A stretch of 64,000 nucleotides of DNA from assembly GCA_020809705.1 (NCBI GenBank), contig CP085825.1, positions 930,001-994,000 on the forward strand, written 5' to 3'. Below the pieces are notes generated by a model. The model worked only from the letters and a program-made list of their open reading frames with translations. It did not search any database and was not told the origin of the DNA. Made by a program: the position numbers and the translations under genes. Source of the DNA: Calonectria ilicicola (taxonomy: Eukaryota; Ascomycota; Sordariomycetes; Hypocreales; Nectriaceae). Position 1 is the first letter of the stretch. Each line of letters opens with the position of its first letter. Below, piece after piece: positions 21,209 to 33,022 of this stretch.

Positions 21209-22108
21209 GCGAGGCTTTGAGAGGAGGAGGAAGAGGCCATTGTGAACTGACACACATGAGGTTGCACATGAGGTTCCACTAGAGATGAATAACAAAGTGC
21301 TGCTTGGGCGTGGGGGTGACAAGCCATCCCAACAATGACGAGTCAACTCTGTAAATAATTCTCGAGGGAGGATCCAGGGGGATGAGATGCAAGGCGAGTA
21401 ATAAAGGAACATGAGTGGCACGTATTGACTCTCGGCGGGCGTGGCTCGACCCGCAAACCTCCGTCTTCCGAGACGCCTCCCCACCACCCACAAGGAAGTG
21501 CGGTGCGGTGCCCGAAAGCGGGTCACGGGGCGGGTTCCCTCGGGACCAAAAAATCAAATGACAATGGTCGGAACGGGCCGAAGGGTGGTTGAAGAGTGTG
21601 CTTGGCCGCCAAGCCTGCTAAAAACGAAATGGAAGGGTTAGAGGGGGAAAAGAAAATTTCGCCTGCTGCTCGGTGTAATAATCCATGTCCCATGTCGCGT
21701 GTCACGGAAGAGCCGCAGCCCGTCAGTGATGCCGGAAGGATGGATGTTACTGCCGGGCACAGAGTTCGGTGTTCGGATTGGGCATAGTGTCGTCGCCGCT
21801 GTTAGCAACTGCTCAGGTAAGTTTTGCAAGATCGACAGTCTTTTATGCAGTGAATTGTGCAAGGGGGAAACGGTTGAGGAAACGGTTCGCAATGCCCAGG
21901 CCGATTTGACTACCCTAATGTGGTGGTGTCATGACGTCTCTTGGCTAGGGGTCTCAATTAAGTCGTGGCATGCGGGTGAATCACCAAACCTGCGGCGTGG
22001 GTATAAGCATATTTATGTGGCTTGTCATGATGTCGGACATTAATCGCCCAATCTTCTTATCTATCTATTCTCTACACTCTAAAGTTTCTTTGCCGCTATG
22101 ATTGCGTG
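21209..22108. other. Intergenic region between convergent genes
   Basis: About 900 bp between the 3' end of the HAD gene and the 3' end of the bZIP gene. This is long for a convergent spacer, yet it holds only short frames without signals. Confidence 0.5.
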
Positions 22109-23054
22109 CTATAATCTAACATCCAGTCTTTTTTCTCCTCTCATCTGCCTCCAATAGTTTGTAGACTCAATTATTTCTGGGCAGCCTTGAATCAGCCATC
22201 CCCACTTTCGCAAAAATTCGACGCTGACTTCCCAAGATCGGACGTCCCATGAGTCTCCCCACACGAGCAGGGCTGACTTTTTCACGTCGCACCCGTCTCC
22301 TATAAAGGCAATGTCAAAACATAGGTCGTCCTCGTCAAATATTCCGGCAACCGCTCCCTGAATCATGTTGTCCCGCATCTGTGGCAATGGGAAGAGGTCC
22401 AGCCACGGATGATGCGTCACGGACAATTGAATTGCCGTCGGGCGAAGACTTTCGGGACATGATGACAGCGATTGGAGATAACCGGGAAGACTGGGCCCAA
22501 ATCTATTGAACGGCGATATTATGTGTGCAGCACACAGACCCTCTACGTCAAAGCCCATGGTTGTGCCGTTGTGTCCGAGGGCGTTGAAGACGTTGAATCG
22601 GATGAGTGCGGGTAGATAGGTTGGCCGCATGGCCCGGAGACTGAGGTCTCTCTGTACTTGGTGTAAAAACGAGTAAGCCACTTCGCGGTTTGCCTGGCAA
22701 TGCATCATGGCTATCCCCTTCTCATTGACGGACTGCTCTGACGTCAACCCCGCAATCCCTCCACGTTGAATAATCGAGGTTGCAGTGAGATTCGCCCTCT
22801 CCAGCTGTTTTTTCCTGCCTATGTGGATTTCACATTTGTAAGCTCTCGGATCTGGTATAGGAGTACGTCATGATGAAACACATACGATACGTCCTCTGGC
22901 TGAGGCGGTTCTGTATCTTCCGCCTCTCCTCCGATTTTGATTTGCCCGTCCAATCATCGCGGGCATCGCGGAATTCTGATAGCTGGGGCATGATTTCTAA
23001 TACGACATTCGAGAGCGGCGCCGATCGGGCCGACCGGCGAATAGTGTCGTCCAT
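22109..23054 (-). CDS. bZIP transcription factor with DUF3425-like C-terminus
   Basis: Two exons, 23054-22886 and 22818-22109, with a 67-nt intron (GTATGT/CACATAG) that splits an Arg codon inside the basic region; the product is 292 aa. The ATG at 23054 lies in good context (CACAATGG). The basic region reads R-R-K-I-Q-N-R-L-S-Q-R-T-Y-R across the splice, followed by R-R-K-K-Q-L-E-R, the fungal bZIP N-x7-R pattern. The leucine zipper is short. The remaining about 200 residues show the aromatic, Pro-rich pattern of DUF3425 (H-P-W-L-D-L-F-P and L-L-V-W-G-D-S-W-D-V-R-S-W-E). Such proteins are nuclear regulators of stress or metabolism, most without known targets. It is divergent from the alcohol dehydrogenase gene, which could be a target (inference). 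Confidence 0.88.
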
Positions 23055-23311
23055 TGTGTGCTGTATATCTGAGAGAAGAGTATGTCTGGATGATAGGTTG
23101 GTACGGGCAATTCCCTCACATGGAGCGTGGACCGGGCTTCTGACCACCTCCACATTTATATGCAACTTGCTTACTGAAGCTATGTGTGAGGGCATTGACG
23201 GGGACTTAACGGGGTAGCGTCGGTAGTTAACACCGGCGAGCTCTATCCCAGACCGTCCCGTCAACCGTGCTCATAGTCTCTAGGCCACCGACCGCCTCAC
23301 GAATCAGAGAG

Positions 23312-23317
23312 TGACGT
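23312..23317. promoter_or_regulatory. CRE half-site (TGACGT) in the bZIP/ADH promoter
   Basis: A TGACGT hexamer, the common bZIP recognition half-site. Such hexamers occur often by chance; placement between a bZIP gene and its divergent neighbour makes it notable. Confidence 0.4.
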
Positions 23318-23606
23318 TATCTATTCTGGTTTCGGTCCGCTAATGCAACCTGCTGATGCGCTACCAGTGACAGGTGGAGCGCCTTCTGCAATTTTTTTGG
23401 CAATAAACTTTCGGCACTAGCCAATCATGGCTAGCATCTCAACGAGCCCATGTTATCATGGCATGACGATTGAGATTTTTTGCGATGCATCGGAGTTAAT
23501 AGTCTCGGCACCTTGCAAATGATTAGATGCTAGGTACGAAAAGAGAAGATCTTAAATCCGGGTGCTTAAATGCGAAGATAGGTCTAGAACTAGGTGGTTG
23601 AGAAGA

Positions 23607-23615
23607 TATATAAAA
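23607..23615 (+). promoter_or_regulatory. TATA box of the alcohol dehydrogenase gene
   Basis: TATATAAAA lies about 150 bp before the ATG at 23764 and is the best TATA match in this intergenic region. Confidence 0.6.
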
Positions 23616-23763
23616 GTCTGGGGCGCTCCAGTTGAGCTGGGTTTTGACTTGCACCATCATCAATCCTAGCAATCATTCAATACCCTTGCAACTACGACCC
23701 TCGGCGACCTCACAAAACTTGGAATTTTTACACAAAACTCTCGGTAAAGATCAAATAACCAAA

Positions 23764-24976
23764 ATGGCCACCGACTACGTTTTCCAGGGCTGGCTCGGCA
23801 AGACCCCCGACAGCGTCAATGGAAAGATGGAATGGGGAGTTTTCGAGCCCAAGAAGTGGGAGGAGGACGATGTCGACATTCAGATTACCCACTGCGGAAT
23901 TTGTGGTTCTGATCTCCACACCCTTCGCTCAGGTTGGGGCGAGACACCATACCGTAAGTAATAGCCCTGATATGGTCTCTAGGGTGAGAGATTAACTAGT
24001 CAACTTAGCCTGCTGCGTTGGCCACGAAATCGTCGGAAAGGCCGTCCGTGTCGGTAGCAACGTGAAGGATATCAAGGTCGGAGACCGCGTCGGCGTCGGC
24101 GCACAGGCACGAAGCTGCCTCGAGCCCGATTGCTACGAGTGCTCCGTTGGTCGACCCAACCACTGCCCACGAGGCAATGTCAACACTTACGGATCCGTGT
24201 ACCCCAAGGGCGAGGGCAAGTCCTATGGTGGATATGCCGACTACAACCGAACAAACGCCAACTTTGTCGTCAAGATCCCCGATGGACTTTCTTCAGAGCA
24301 CGCCGCCCCCATGCTGTGCGGTGGAGTTACAGTGTATGCTCCCCTGAAGCGAAACGGCTGCGGGCCAGGAAAGACTGTGGGAATTGTCGGTGTTGGTGGT
24401 CTGGGCCATTTTGGAGTCTTGTTCGCCAAGGCTCTGGGCGCGGACAAGGTTGTTGGTATTTCGCGAAGCGCTTCCAAGAAGGACGATGTGCTCGCTCTCG
24501 GAGCCGATGAGTACATTGCCACAGCCGACGACGAGGACTGGGCCAAGAAGAACGCCCGATCTCTCGATCTGATCATCTCCACCGTCTCAAGCCCCAAGAT
24601 GCCTCTTACTGAGTACCTTCAGCTGCTCAAGATTGACGGCACATTTATCCAGGTCGGGTAAGTTTTTTACCTTTATTGAAGTTGATTATTTGTGGGGTTT
24701 TCGAACGGAATCGCTGACCGAAGACATAGTGCCCCTGATGGTGGAAACCTGCCACCTGTCAACGCCTTTACTCTGATTGGCGGCGGCATCAAGATCGGCG
24801 GAAGCGCTATTGGATCGCCTAGCGAAATCCGAGAAATGCTGGACTTGGCCGTGGAAAAGAATGTCAAGTCCTGGATCGAGAAGCGACCGATGTCAGAAGC
24901 CAACCAGGCAATTCTCGACCTCGATGCAGGAAAGCCCCGTTACCGATACGTCCTGGTCAATGAAAAGCACTTGTAA
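23764..24976 (+). CDS. Zinc-dependent alcohol dehydrogenase, cinnamyl-alcohol/ADH6-7 type
   Basis: Three exons: 23764-23953, 24009-24657 and 24730-24976, giving 361 aa. Introns are 55 nt (GTAAGT/ACTTAG) and 72 nt (GTAAGT/ACATAG). Catalytic zinc ligands are in H-C-G-I-C-G-S-D (Cys47) and G-H-E-I-V-G (His69), with a third Cys in M-L-C-G-G-V-T-V. The structural zinc lobe has Cys100, 105, 108 and 116. The Rossmann motif is G-V-G-G-L-G-H-F-G, followed by S-R-S after the second strand, as in NADP(H)-preferring members. The family reduces aldehydes such as cinnamaldehydes and furfural to alcohols in the cytosol. Substrate is not predictable. It sits head-to-head with a bZIP gene and has a TATA box. 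Confidence 0.93.
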
Positions 24977-26590
24977 TGAGACCGTGGGAAAAATTAGAGG
25001 ACATGGAGTTTTGGGGTAGATGAACGTGAGCAGGGTGTACCGGAGTCAGGCCAGGATATACGGTGTGGGAATGCGAATGACGAGGAATGAGAACACAAAA
25101 TGTAACAATTAAGCTAGTAGAAGAAACAATATATGGCACATGACCACATATTTGCCCTTTTGTGTTACGATAAGGACGAAAGAAAAGACAAACTGGTATC
25201 ACCTTGTTTCACTTCAGGTTTGCTCAATTTATCCCTTTTACGCTCGAGCTTCTTGGTTATTCGTTTAATTTGCACAGCTGTGTATCATGGCTCTCCTGTC
25301 ATCTGTACTCTCGGTTTTAAACGGTGACGGGCTGTCAAAAGTTATGCAGGGTGGAGAGCAACCGTGGGGGTCAGCAGTTCTTGGGAAAAGCGGCATGAGG
25401 TGAGCTGAAGTCGCGAGAACCACATTGGTGCCGTGGGCATGTGAGACACTTCCAAAAACTGCCACCGAAGACGCCTGGAATGTCGCTAGCCGGCTAATTA
25501 CGTCACGTGGCCATGCGTCTAGGTGGTATCGGTCGGGGGTTTTTCTTCTGGGTTGACATGGGGCATGGACGGCTCGGCAAGGATTCGAGGGCCCTCGAGG
25601 TGCCAATTGCACAGGGATCTCCATGGGGGGAGCAGCCGCGATGCTGCGGGCAATGTGGGTGTTGTGGGTGGCGTGGGGAGTTGTGCTGCTTCACAGGGCC
25701 AAGGCAGCCAACCAGCGGCGGCCGAGAGGTCAACATCACGAAAATTGTGGTGACCGAGGAGCCGTGGACATGGCGTTGGCGCCGAGTTGCTTCGGCCAAG
25801 TGGGAATCCGGAACTCAAGGGAGGCAGCTTCCGGTCGGTGTTGGGCGCCATCACCATTCGGGTGCGTCCCCTTGTCTGGATGGCTTCCCTGGTAGACACC
25901 AACTCGGGCACGGCGCCAGCGATGAGCTTGGGACTTCCTCTTGCGTATGGGGCACATGTGTGTGTGGTTGGGGGTTGTCCCGGGGGGCAATTTCGTGGGT
26001 TTATTCTTGGGCTCGCTTCAGTAATTTTTTTTTTTTTGCTTCTGCAGTATTTAATACCCCATTCATCCCCCAGCTTTTTCCGTGTTGGGAGAGTTCTTTG
26101 TTTCTTCAGTCTAAAATCCAAACCTAAGACCCAAGACAAGACTGGTCTCGTGCTCTTTTCCCTCTTAAATTAAAACCCAGAGCTCGAAGCCGAGTAGCCG
26201 TCCGTTATCGTGCCTGGGCTAACCGTATCGCACCTATCGAGCCAGCCGCCCGCCTGCTGGGTCGTCCGTCTGAGAAACCCACCCCAGCCTGCCGATAAGC
26301 GCACTCCCACCTGTTCCAGCTCCAGCGCTCCATTACGACGCAACCCTGCCAATCAACGGCCCTACCACCTACACTGCAGCCCTTCCCGGGGCCAGAACAA
26401 CCCCTCTGGTCGCCTCCTGCATCTGCATGTGCCCAACCAACTCTGCATCGCGATTCTCAATTCGTCCTCGGTGCACTCACCTCTCTTCTTCTCCTTGTTT
26501 TTCACCGCGTTTTCTCCTGGGCGCCGCGTTCTCGAGCTGCCTCAGCTAGCTTCACGAGCACCAATTTCGCGACATATTTTTTCGCCCGTC
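24977..26590. other. Long upstream region and probable 5' leader of the choline kinase gene
   Basis: About 1.6 kb. From about 25500 it is GC-rich with overlapping open frames on both strands that have no coding signal. A T-run lies at 26026-26037. The pyrimidine-rich 26050-26590 stretch looks like a long transcribed leader that runs into the ATG at 26591. Confidence 0.5.
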
Positions 26591-29382
26591 ATGTCTGCGG
26601 CGTCCTCTCCTCACAACCCCGCCATGAGCAACGGCCATGGCCACAGCGCGCTCCAGCCGCCCTTGCGCTCGGCTCTCAAGAGCGACGACGACGGCGACCG
26701 TCCCTCGCCCGCCTCCGGCTCTCTCAAAGGTACGTTGCCGCACCATCTGGCCATTCTGTGCCCATGTTCCCGTGTCACTTTTCGTGCACTTGCAGTTCAG
26801 GTCGTGGCACACTCCCCTGCCCTGCGCTGACCCTTGAGCCCGTGCAACTTAACACGACGTGACTGGCGAGGCTTGCAACCAACAAGTTGTCTTTAGACCC
26901 CTGGTCCCCTTATCGCGAGTGTGGTAGCCAGCCGTGTCATGATCATGGTGATTGAGCAGGGCCACGACGACTGTCGCCTGAATGCCGCAGCAGTCCCGTG
27001 GCCTTTTTGCGCTCAAGTGAGTGTCTTCTCCTCGCCTGTGTCCTCCATCATTTCTCAACTTTTATATCCTTCTTTTGCCTACTGCAACCCCACATGTTTG
27101 CCAAAACGTCATAGATCTGCCAGGACCCTGCCAACAAGAACATGGAGCTTACTTTCGAAACAGCTGTGCATATTGCCGACACTGAACCCGAGATTCAACT
27201 TCTCGAGGATGACTCTCAACCCATGAGGCAGTTTCCCGCCGGCCCCAAGCGTCGTCTGAGCGGGAAGTTGCCACCCCCTCAGCTCCTCAATGGCTCATCC
27301 AGGTCTTCTATTAGTGACTCTCCTTCTCTTCGCCCACATGACGACATCCCGCAATCCATCTCCCAAAGTAGCCACCGCCAGTACTACAGTGAGAAGCTGC
27401 TTGCCCAGGTGAATGATTGGCTGGAGCATGAGAAGCGGAAGGCTTCCTCAAGGAGACATAAACCCCGTCGCCACAAGTCCAAGTCTCCTCCCAAGGACAA
27501 CGGTGAAAACGGAGAGCGCACCACCCGCCATGATCAAGAGCGGAATGGTCATATTCGTTCCGAATCAGTTGACTCCCAAGGCAGTGACGTCTCCTTTGAC
27601 CGACTCCAGCGTATTCTCGAGGATTCAATGGCGCACATGGGTTTCAGCTCAGTGCCTCACTTCAGCCCTAGAGTTAATCGTCCTAAAAACCGCAAAACTA
27701 GCTCTCGAAGCTCTCTGCGTGCTGCATCGTCCGATACAGACTATGTAGATGGCGATGTTATTGTTCCTAGCTGTGACGCTTGGCTTGACAACTCAAAGAC
27801 AATGAGCTATGCTGGTGGCGCCGCTGGAAATGAAGACCCAAACCTGCCTCCTGACTCTAGGGCAGAGAAGGAGCGCGAGGCTTGGCGCAGTTTCAAGGAC
27901 GAAATCATTCGCATTACCCACACCTTGCGACTCAAGGGGTGGAGGCGGATTCCGCTGGGGGCTGGTGATAGCATCTCTGTTACACGTCTGAGTGGCGCTT
28001 TAACAAACGCTGTCTATGTCGTCTGTCCTCCTGCTGACCTCGCAGAAGTAATTGGCAAAAAGCGACCAGCCAAGCTTCTGCTTCGAGTTTATGGTCCGCA
28101 AGTCGAACATCTGATCGACAGAGAGAATGAGCTCTCCGTTCTCCAAAGACTCGCTCGCAATAAGATTGGACCGCGCCTGTTGGGAACTTTCCAGAATGGT
28201 CGATTCGAGCAATTCTTCAACGCCATCACCTTGACTCCTCCAGATCTTCGCGACCCATACCTATCTAGGCAGATTGCTAAGCGCATGCGCGAACTTCATG
28301 AGGGTATCGAGTTGCTGCCTCACGAGAGGCAGAACGGACCGAGTGTGTGGAGAAACTGGGACCAGTGGATGGAAAATGTTGGTCGAATCAGCAGTTTCCT
28401 TGATGAACAGCTTCAGGACGAAACTCAACCCACTCAAAGCGACTCTATTATCCATGCTTGGAAGCAGAATGGTCACGTTTGCGGTGCTCCTTGGCCTCAG
28501 TTTAAGGCGATGGTAATCAAATATCGTAATTACCTTGAGAGCCAATACAATGGGCGAAAGGACATCAACAACCGAATGGCCTTTACCCACAGTGATGTAA
28601 GATCCCCCCCTTTTACAACCTCATGATGTTTTACTCATTCTGAATTATAGACTCAATACGGCAACATTCTTCGCATTCGCCCTGACGATGAAAAGTCGCC
28701 GCTTCTACAACCCGCCAATCAGCATAAGCAACTGATTGTCATTGATTTTGAATACGCCGGTGCAAACATTCCAGGATACGAATTTGCTAACCACTTTGAT
28801 GAGTGGACTTACAACTATCACGATCCTGTTGCTCCTTGGGCTTGTCACGGTAAACGGTACCCTACTTTGGATGAACAGAAGCGATTCCTGAAGGCCTATG
28901 TCGAACATCGACCTCGAAAGGCTCAAAGCACTACCACAACACCACAGCTAGGACCATCCGATGGAGGACTCTCAAGCGGTCCCTCGACGCCACTTGTTCA
29001 GCCTAACACCGGTCCTAGCACAAACTCGATTGTCGATTTCATGCTAGACGCTCGTGTCCCTCCAGGTGGATGGAGTGCTGCAGAGCGCGCCAATGAGGAG
29101 CGCAGTGACCAGCGCGTGCGGGAACTGTTGGACGAGACCAGATTGTGGCGTCCAGCCAACCACATCATGTGGGTGTCGTGGGGTATTGTGCAGGCCAAAA
29201 TACCCGGCCTCGACGCATCAATCAAGGAAGAAGATTTGATGAGTCCTGATGAGTTCGACTACCTTCGATATGCCCAAGACCGAGTCCGGTTCTTCTGGGG
29301 CGACTGCGTGCAAATGGGTTTGGTTAAGAAGGAAGAACTGCCTGAACTTCTGCAGGCAACACTCAAGACTGTCGAGTACTAA
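26591..29382 (+). CDS. CKI1: Choline/ethanolamine kinase
   Basis: The body is 27142-28596 joined to 28651-29382 by a 54-nt intron (GTAAGA/TTATAG). From the ATG at 27142 this gives 728 aa; an earlier ATG at 26591 opens a Ser/Pro-rich exon ending at a GTACGT donor (26730), whose link to the body is unresolved (phase 1 against phase 0). A 5-nt micro-exon at 26796-26800 (after TTGCAG) would repair the phase, but its own donor is weak. The kinase fold shows S-V-T-R-L-S-G-A-L-T-N-A-V-Y-V (ATP loop), L-L-R-V-Y-G-P, E-N-E-L-S-V-L-Q-R-L, the Brenner motif A-F-T-H-S-D-T-Q-Y-G-N-I-L across the splice and the choline kinase motif V-I-D-F-E-Y-A-G. It phosphorylates choline at the first step of the CDP-choline pathway. 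The basic N-terminal 150 residues are variable in the family. Confidence 0.88.
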
Positions 29383-29746
29383 ACGAGCCCAGTGACGAGA
29401 TGACGTATTTTGACGATTTCAGAGCCCGGTTTGGGGGCCGTCATTGGGTACGGGGCGAGATATGACGCAAGCAACCCTCTTTCCTGTATTTCATGGACAT
29501 ATCAGGCCTGAGGAGGGGCCACATGTTTGAATCGCTTTAGGTGTCATCGTATTTTTTTTTTTTCTTCTTAGTTGTCGGGGGCTCAAGAAAGGCATCAAAA
29601 GTTTCAATCATGGCGCACCCGATGAGCGGTTTTTTTTTTCTATTTCTTGCTCTGATGTATCTCTAGATGTGTAGTAGTAATCTATCACATGCTTTGATAA
29701 TTGACACAACCGGTGTAACCCATGTTTGCCTTTTTTTTGTGTACCA
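29383..29746. other. Convergent spacer between choline kinase and ankyrin-BTB genes
   Basis: 364 bp with several T-runs (about 29551, 29631 and 29731). Both transcripts end here. No gene is supported. Confidence 0.6.
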
Positions 29747-31993
29747 TTAGGCATCGAGTTTTAAGCGATCTAGCATGACATCAATTTTGCCAAGCAGGAT
29801 TTGGTAGTTGATGGCATCTGACTCAAACTCGTCTTCCACCACCTCACCATCCAGAGTACGTACCGCGCCGGCTGTTCGCGGCTCTTGGGGTTCCTCCGGG
29901 GCGTCGACGCCGTTTGTGGTTTCATTCGCGGTTCCATTCGACGCTCCATTTGAGGCCAGGCCTGCTGCATCATGTGCACCGTCCGCACCATTTTCCCTCA
30001 TGGTTGCCTGATCAGCTATCGCGGCGGCCAGCTCGGCGTTAATCTCTCCCTCCTCATCCATCATTTCTTCCAGACCCGCATCCTCGAAGCGAAGACGGAA
30101 ACGATCCGACAGGTAGTACCTGATATCATCCAGAAGTTCGATGGTATCTGTCTCCTGACGGGCCTTCAGGCGCTGCGCACTTTCGTTGATAATGTCTTGG
30201 AATTCCTGCTCGTCAATGTAGTCCTCCAGGCGGTACGCGAGGTATCGGGCGGCGAACTCTTCCAGTCGCTGCACGCGGAGCTCCCACGCTGCATGTATCA
30301 CGTCATAAATGTTGATGGGCTCCACCTCCACCTCTTCCGTCTTGCCTTGCTTGCCGTTGGCTGCGTTTTCATCCTCGTCTTGGCCGTGGGTCCTATCAAC
30401 GAGGGCGTTAGATGTGGCGCTGCCCAGGGTACTGATTGCTACGGCCGCCTTGGACTTGAGAGTGTCCAAGAACAGCATATCTGATGCGTAGAGCAGGTCC
30501 AGGGCATGCTCGAGCGGGCACACGACTGTTTCTGTATACAAGAATGTGAGGATGATTTCCAACACTGCTGGCGTGCAGTCGACGGTGATGATTCGCAAGT
30601 GGTCGGCCTGCTGCGACTCGACAAAGTCACCCGAAAACATCTTTTCAAAGTATTCGCTGCGAATGAGCATGGCCTTGTGCGCGGGATATAGAACTGATTT
30701 TCTTTTTGGGGGCTCCTCGCGATCTCCTGCCGGGCCGATTGGAATCAGACGAGATTGCGGTTCAGATTCCGTGGCGGCTGCATCACCGTCATACTCGGAT
30801 TCGCCGGGCTCATCTGCTCGGAGGAGCACATCCGCAAATATGGCATTACCGTAGTTCCATTTGACATCCTTTACTCTGTCTGTATCCACCACCATTTTGT
30901 GTCCCACGACATTTTGCTGGAAAAAGGTCTCCACTTGTTTCCTTGCTCGTTCGACTTCATCTTGGAAACGTTGACGCGCTAGACGTCTATCGGAACCTGC
31001 TAGGATGCCCTCCCAGAGCTGCTCGACTTCAAGCTGCTTGCTGATCTTGTCTAGTCCTTTGGCGATATCCTCATCTGAAGCGGAGCTCCCCGGGGGCGCG
31101 AGATCACGCGGTAACTCACCGAGATATAGATATCTGAGCACGATTTGATAAGCCTCTGGTGGAACCGCGGCGGCCAACTTCATGCTATCCGCCGTCGGCG
31201 CCTCGGTAAGTTTCCGGTGGAAGTAGGGAGACCGAGATGCGAGTAAAAACTTGTGTAGATTAAATGAGCGTTCCCCGGCTACTAGTGATATGTCGGTTGT
31301 CTTCGGAGTGATGCGGCCGAGCAAGGTGGAGATGTGAGTAGTCCAGTAGATGTATGGGTCGGTGGACTTTGAGAAGTCATACTGAAGAAGGAGATTGCGA
31401 ATACGGTCGTTGAGGGCATTGTAGATGCATCGTTCGCCCTGAAAAGTATTTCTCTCGGCGAGAGCACCTGTTGAATGAGTTTGTGTGAGATGTAAGTCTT
31501 GGAGTGAGTGTGATATGAGATGAAGCTGGAGAATGCGGAGCCCTTTTGCGGTGGCAACTCATTGACTCTGACGATAAGAACGGTAGCACACTTGCAGAAC
31601 CGCAAAGAAACAGCAAAATCACATACCTGCTTCTAATAGAAGCTGCACGAGCTCAAAATGACCGCATAGACTTGCCTGTTGCCTCGTTAGCATCGTCTCC
31701 CCGTTGATGCCACTCGAATTCCATTAACTCCGAAACCCCCACCATCCGTGCCCGGCGAGATAGATACATACAATGATCAGCGGCGTGTAGTCGAAACGGT
31801 CCTTGCCATTGATGTTGACGCCGCGGTTGATGAGCTCTTGGCATGTCTTGAGATCTCCGTGCCGGCAGGCGGCGAGGAAGTCGTTGAACTCGGGGCTGTC
31901 GTCGAGCGGGTTCTCGTCCCGAAGCACACCGGTCTTGATGAGGATTGCCTCTTGGGCGAGTGCACCCTCGAGCTCGTCCTTTCGGAGGACCAT
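29747..31993 (-). CDS. Ankyrin-repeat and double BTB/POZ protein, ABTB1-like
   Basis: Three exons: 31993-31772, 31675-31627 (49 nt) and 31467-29747, giving 663 aa. Introns are 96 nt (GTATGT, GCTAACG branch, CAACAG) and 159 nt (GTATGT/TTCAACAG). Residues 35-95 are ankyrin repeats (D-F-L-A-A-C-R-H-G-D, Y-T-P-L-I-I-A-S-L-C-G-H-F-E-L-V). The first BTB region follows at about 135-190 (D-I-S-L-V-A-G-E-R-S-F-N-L-H-K-F-L-L-A-S-R-S-P-Y-F), and a second later (K-A-M-L-I-R-S-E-Y-F-E-K-M-F-S-G-D-F). The C-terminal part is acidic and low-complexity before a final helix. The architecture matches ABTB1/BPOZ proteins, which act as substrate adaptors for Cul3 ubiquitin ligases. The tiny middle exon completes the ankyrin repeat, which supports the splice model. 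Confidence 0.9.
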
Positions 31994-33022
31994 AATGGGC
32001 TAAAAAATAAAAAAAAAAGTGAAGTTTTTTCTGGTGTAGGAATTTATGTCTATCAAGAAAATGAAATCAAAATTTGTCGCTTTTGAAATGTGGTTTTTTT
32101 CCAGATGTTCTAGTTTATGCTTATTAAATGCACGGCAATCGCTAGTTCCCCCTCCAAAAAGTCGCCATCACCAAATTCCACTTTGGGCGAGCAGCCAATG
32201 ACCAGCTCGGTGTCCCTAGACCAGCACCCCACATGGTTCACCGACGTCATGTTATCTCCGGGTCGATTCGCTTATCGATAAAGCGCAATCCGGGCTTTCT
32301 CCGGAAGAGCGCTTAGCGTGTCGTGAAATAAACGGCACGGCACAGCACCGTGAGACGCTTCGCTAGCTTTTCACGCAACATGCAAGGGAAGAGAGATGAG
32401 AGAATTAAGGGAGATCAAAAGATGAAGAATAAAAATAAAATAAAAATAAAAATAAAAAGCTTTAGGCATAGACTTCAAAGAATACTACAATGAGTCATTA
32501 TTTTTCGTCCATGTTGGATTTATTTCTCATGCTATTATACTCACTCTAACGTGTTCCGTCACCCGGACCTTGTTGCACGGCTTATTTCAGCCCCCAACAC
32601 GCTTGATTGCCTCGGTCACCGCCCAGAGCCTTCACGGTCGCTCCAGGCCCCACTCGCCCCACTCGGCGGCGGTTCCCATGACAACGACTTGCAATTAGAT
32701 GTGCTGCTCTAGAGACGGCGAACCAGGGTCGAAGTGGACGGTGCACGACAACCAAACGTCGTCAAGCGGATCGTTACTCTCCACCGACTCTGCTCTCTTT
32801 TTTCCTTCAAGCAACAAACACACGAGTACGCTACTAACACCAGCAGGGTTTTTGTTTTTGTGCGGGTTGATTCCTTCTTATTGCGCCAAGGTCGCCTTTC
32901 GTTTACACAACCTCGCCAACCATACAACCAACCGTGAATGCTGCTGGTGCAGTTTGGACATTCGAGAATTCACTGCATGGGTTAAGAGTCACAACGGTTT
33001 CCGACCGTGAACTACTTTCAAC
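31994..33022. promoter_or_regulatory. Divergent promoter region of ankyrin-BTB and NIMA kinase genes
   Basis: About 1 kb between head-to-head genes. It contains an AATAAAA-type microsatellite (32429-32458) and pyrimidine-rich sequence near 32780-32830 that probably belongs to the kinase leader. No gene is supported. Confidence 0.55.

Larger units (their letters stand above)
23055..23763. promoter_or_regulatory. Divergent bZIP/alcohol dehydrogenase promoter region
   Basis: The 709 bp between the two ATGs. On the plus side a TATATAAAA box lies at 23607-23615, about 150 bp before the dehydrogenase ATG. A CRE half-site TGACGT is at 23312-23317, a typical bZIP target. Regulation itself is an inference from these motifs and the gene arrangement. 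Confidence 0.55.

Noticed and set aside
25507..26139. Pair of 206-codon frames on opposite strands
   Set aside because: Mirror-image open frames in GC-rich DNA upstream of choline kinase; neither has motifs or splice support.
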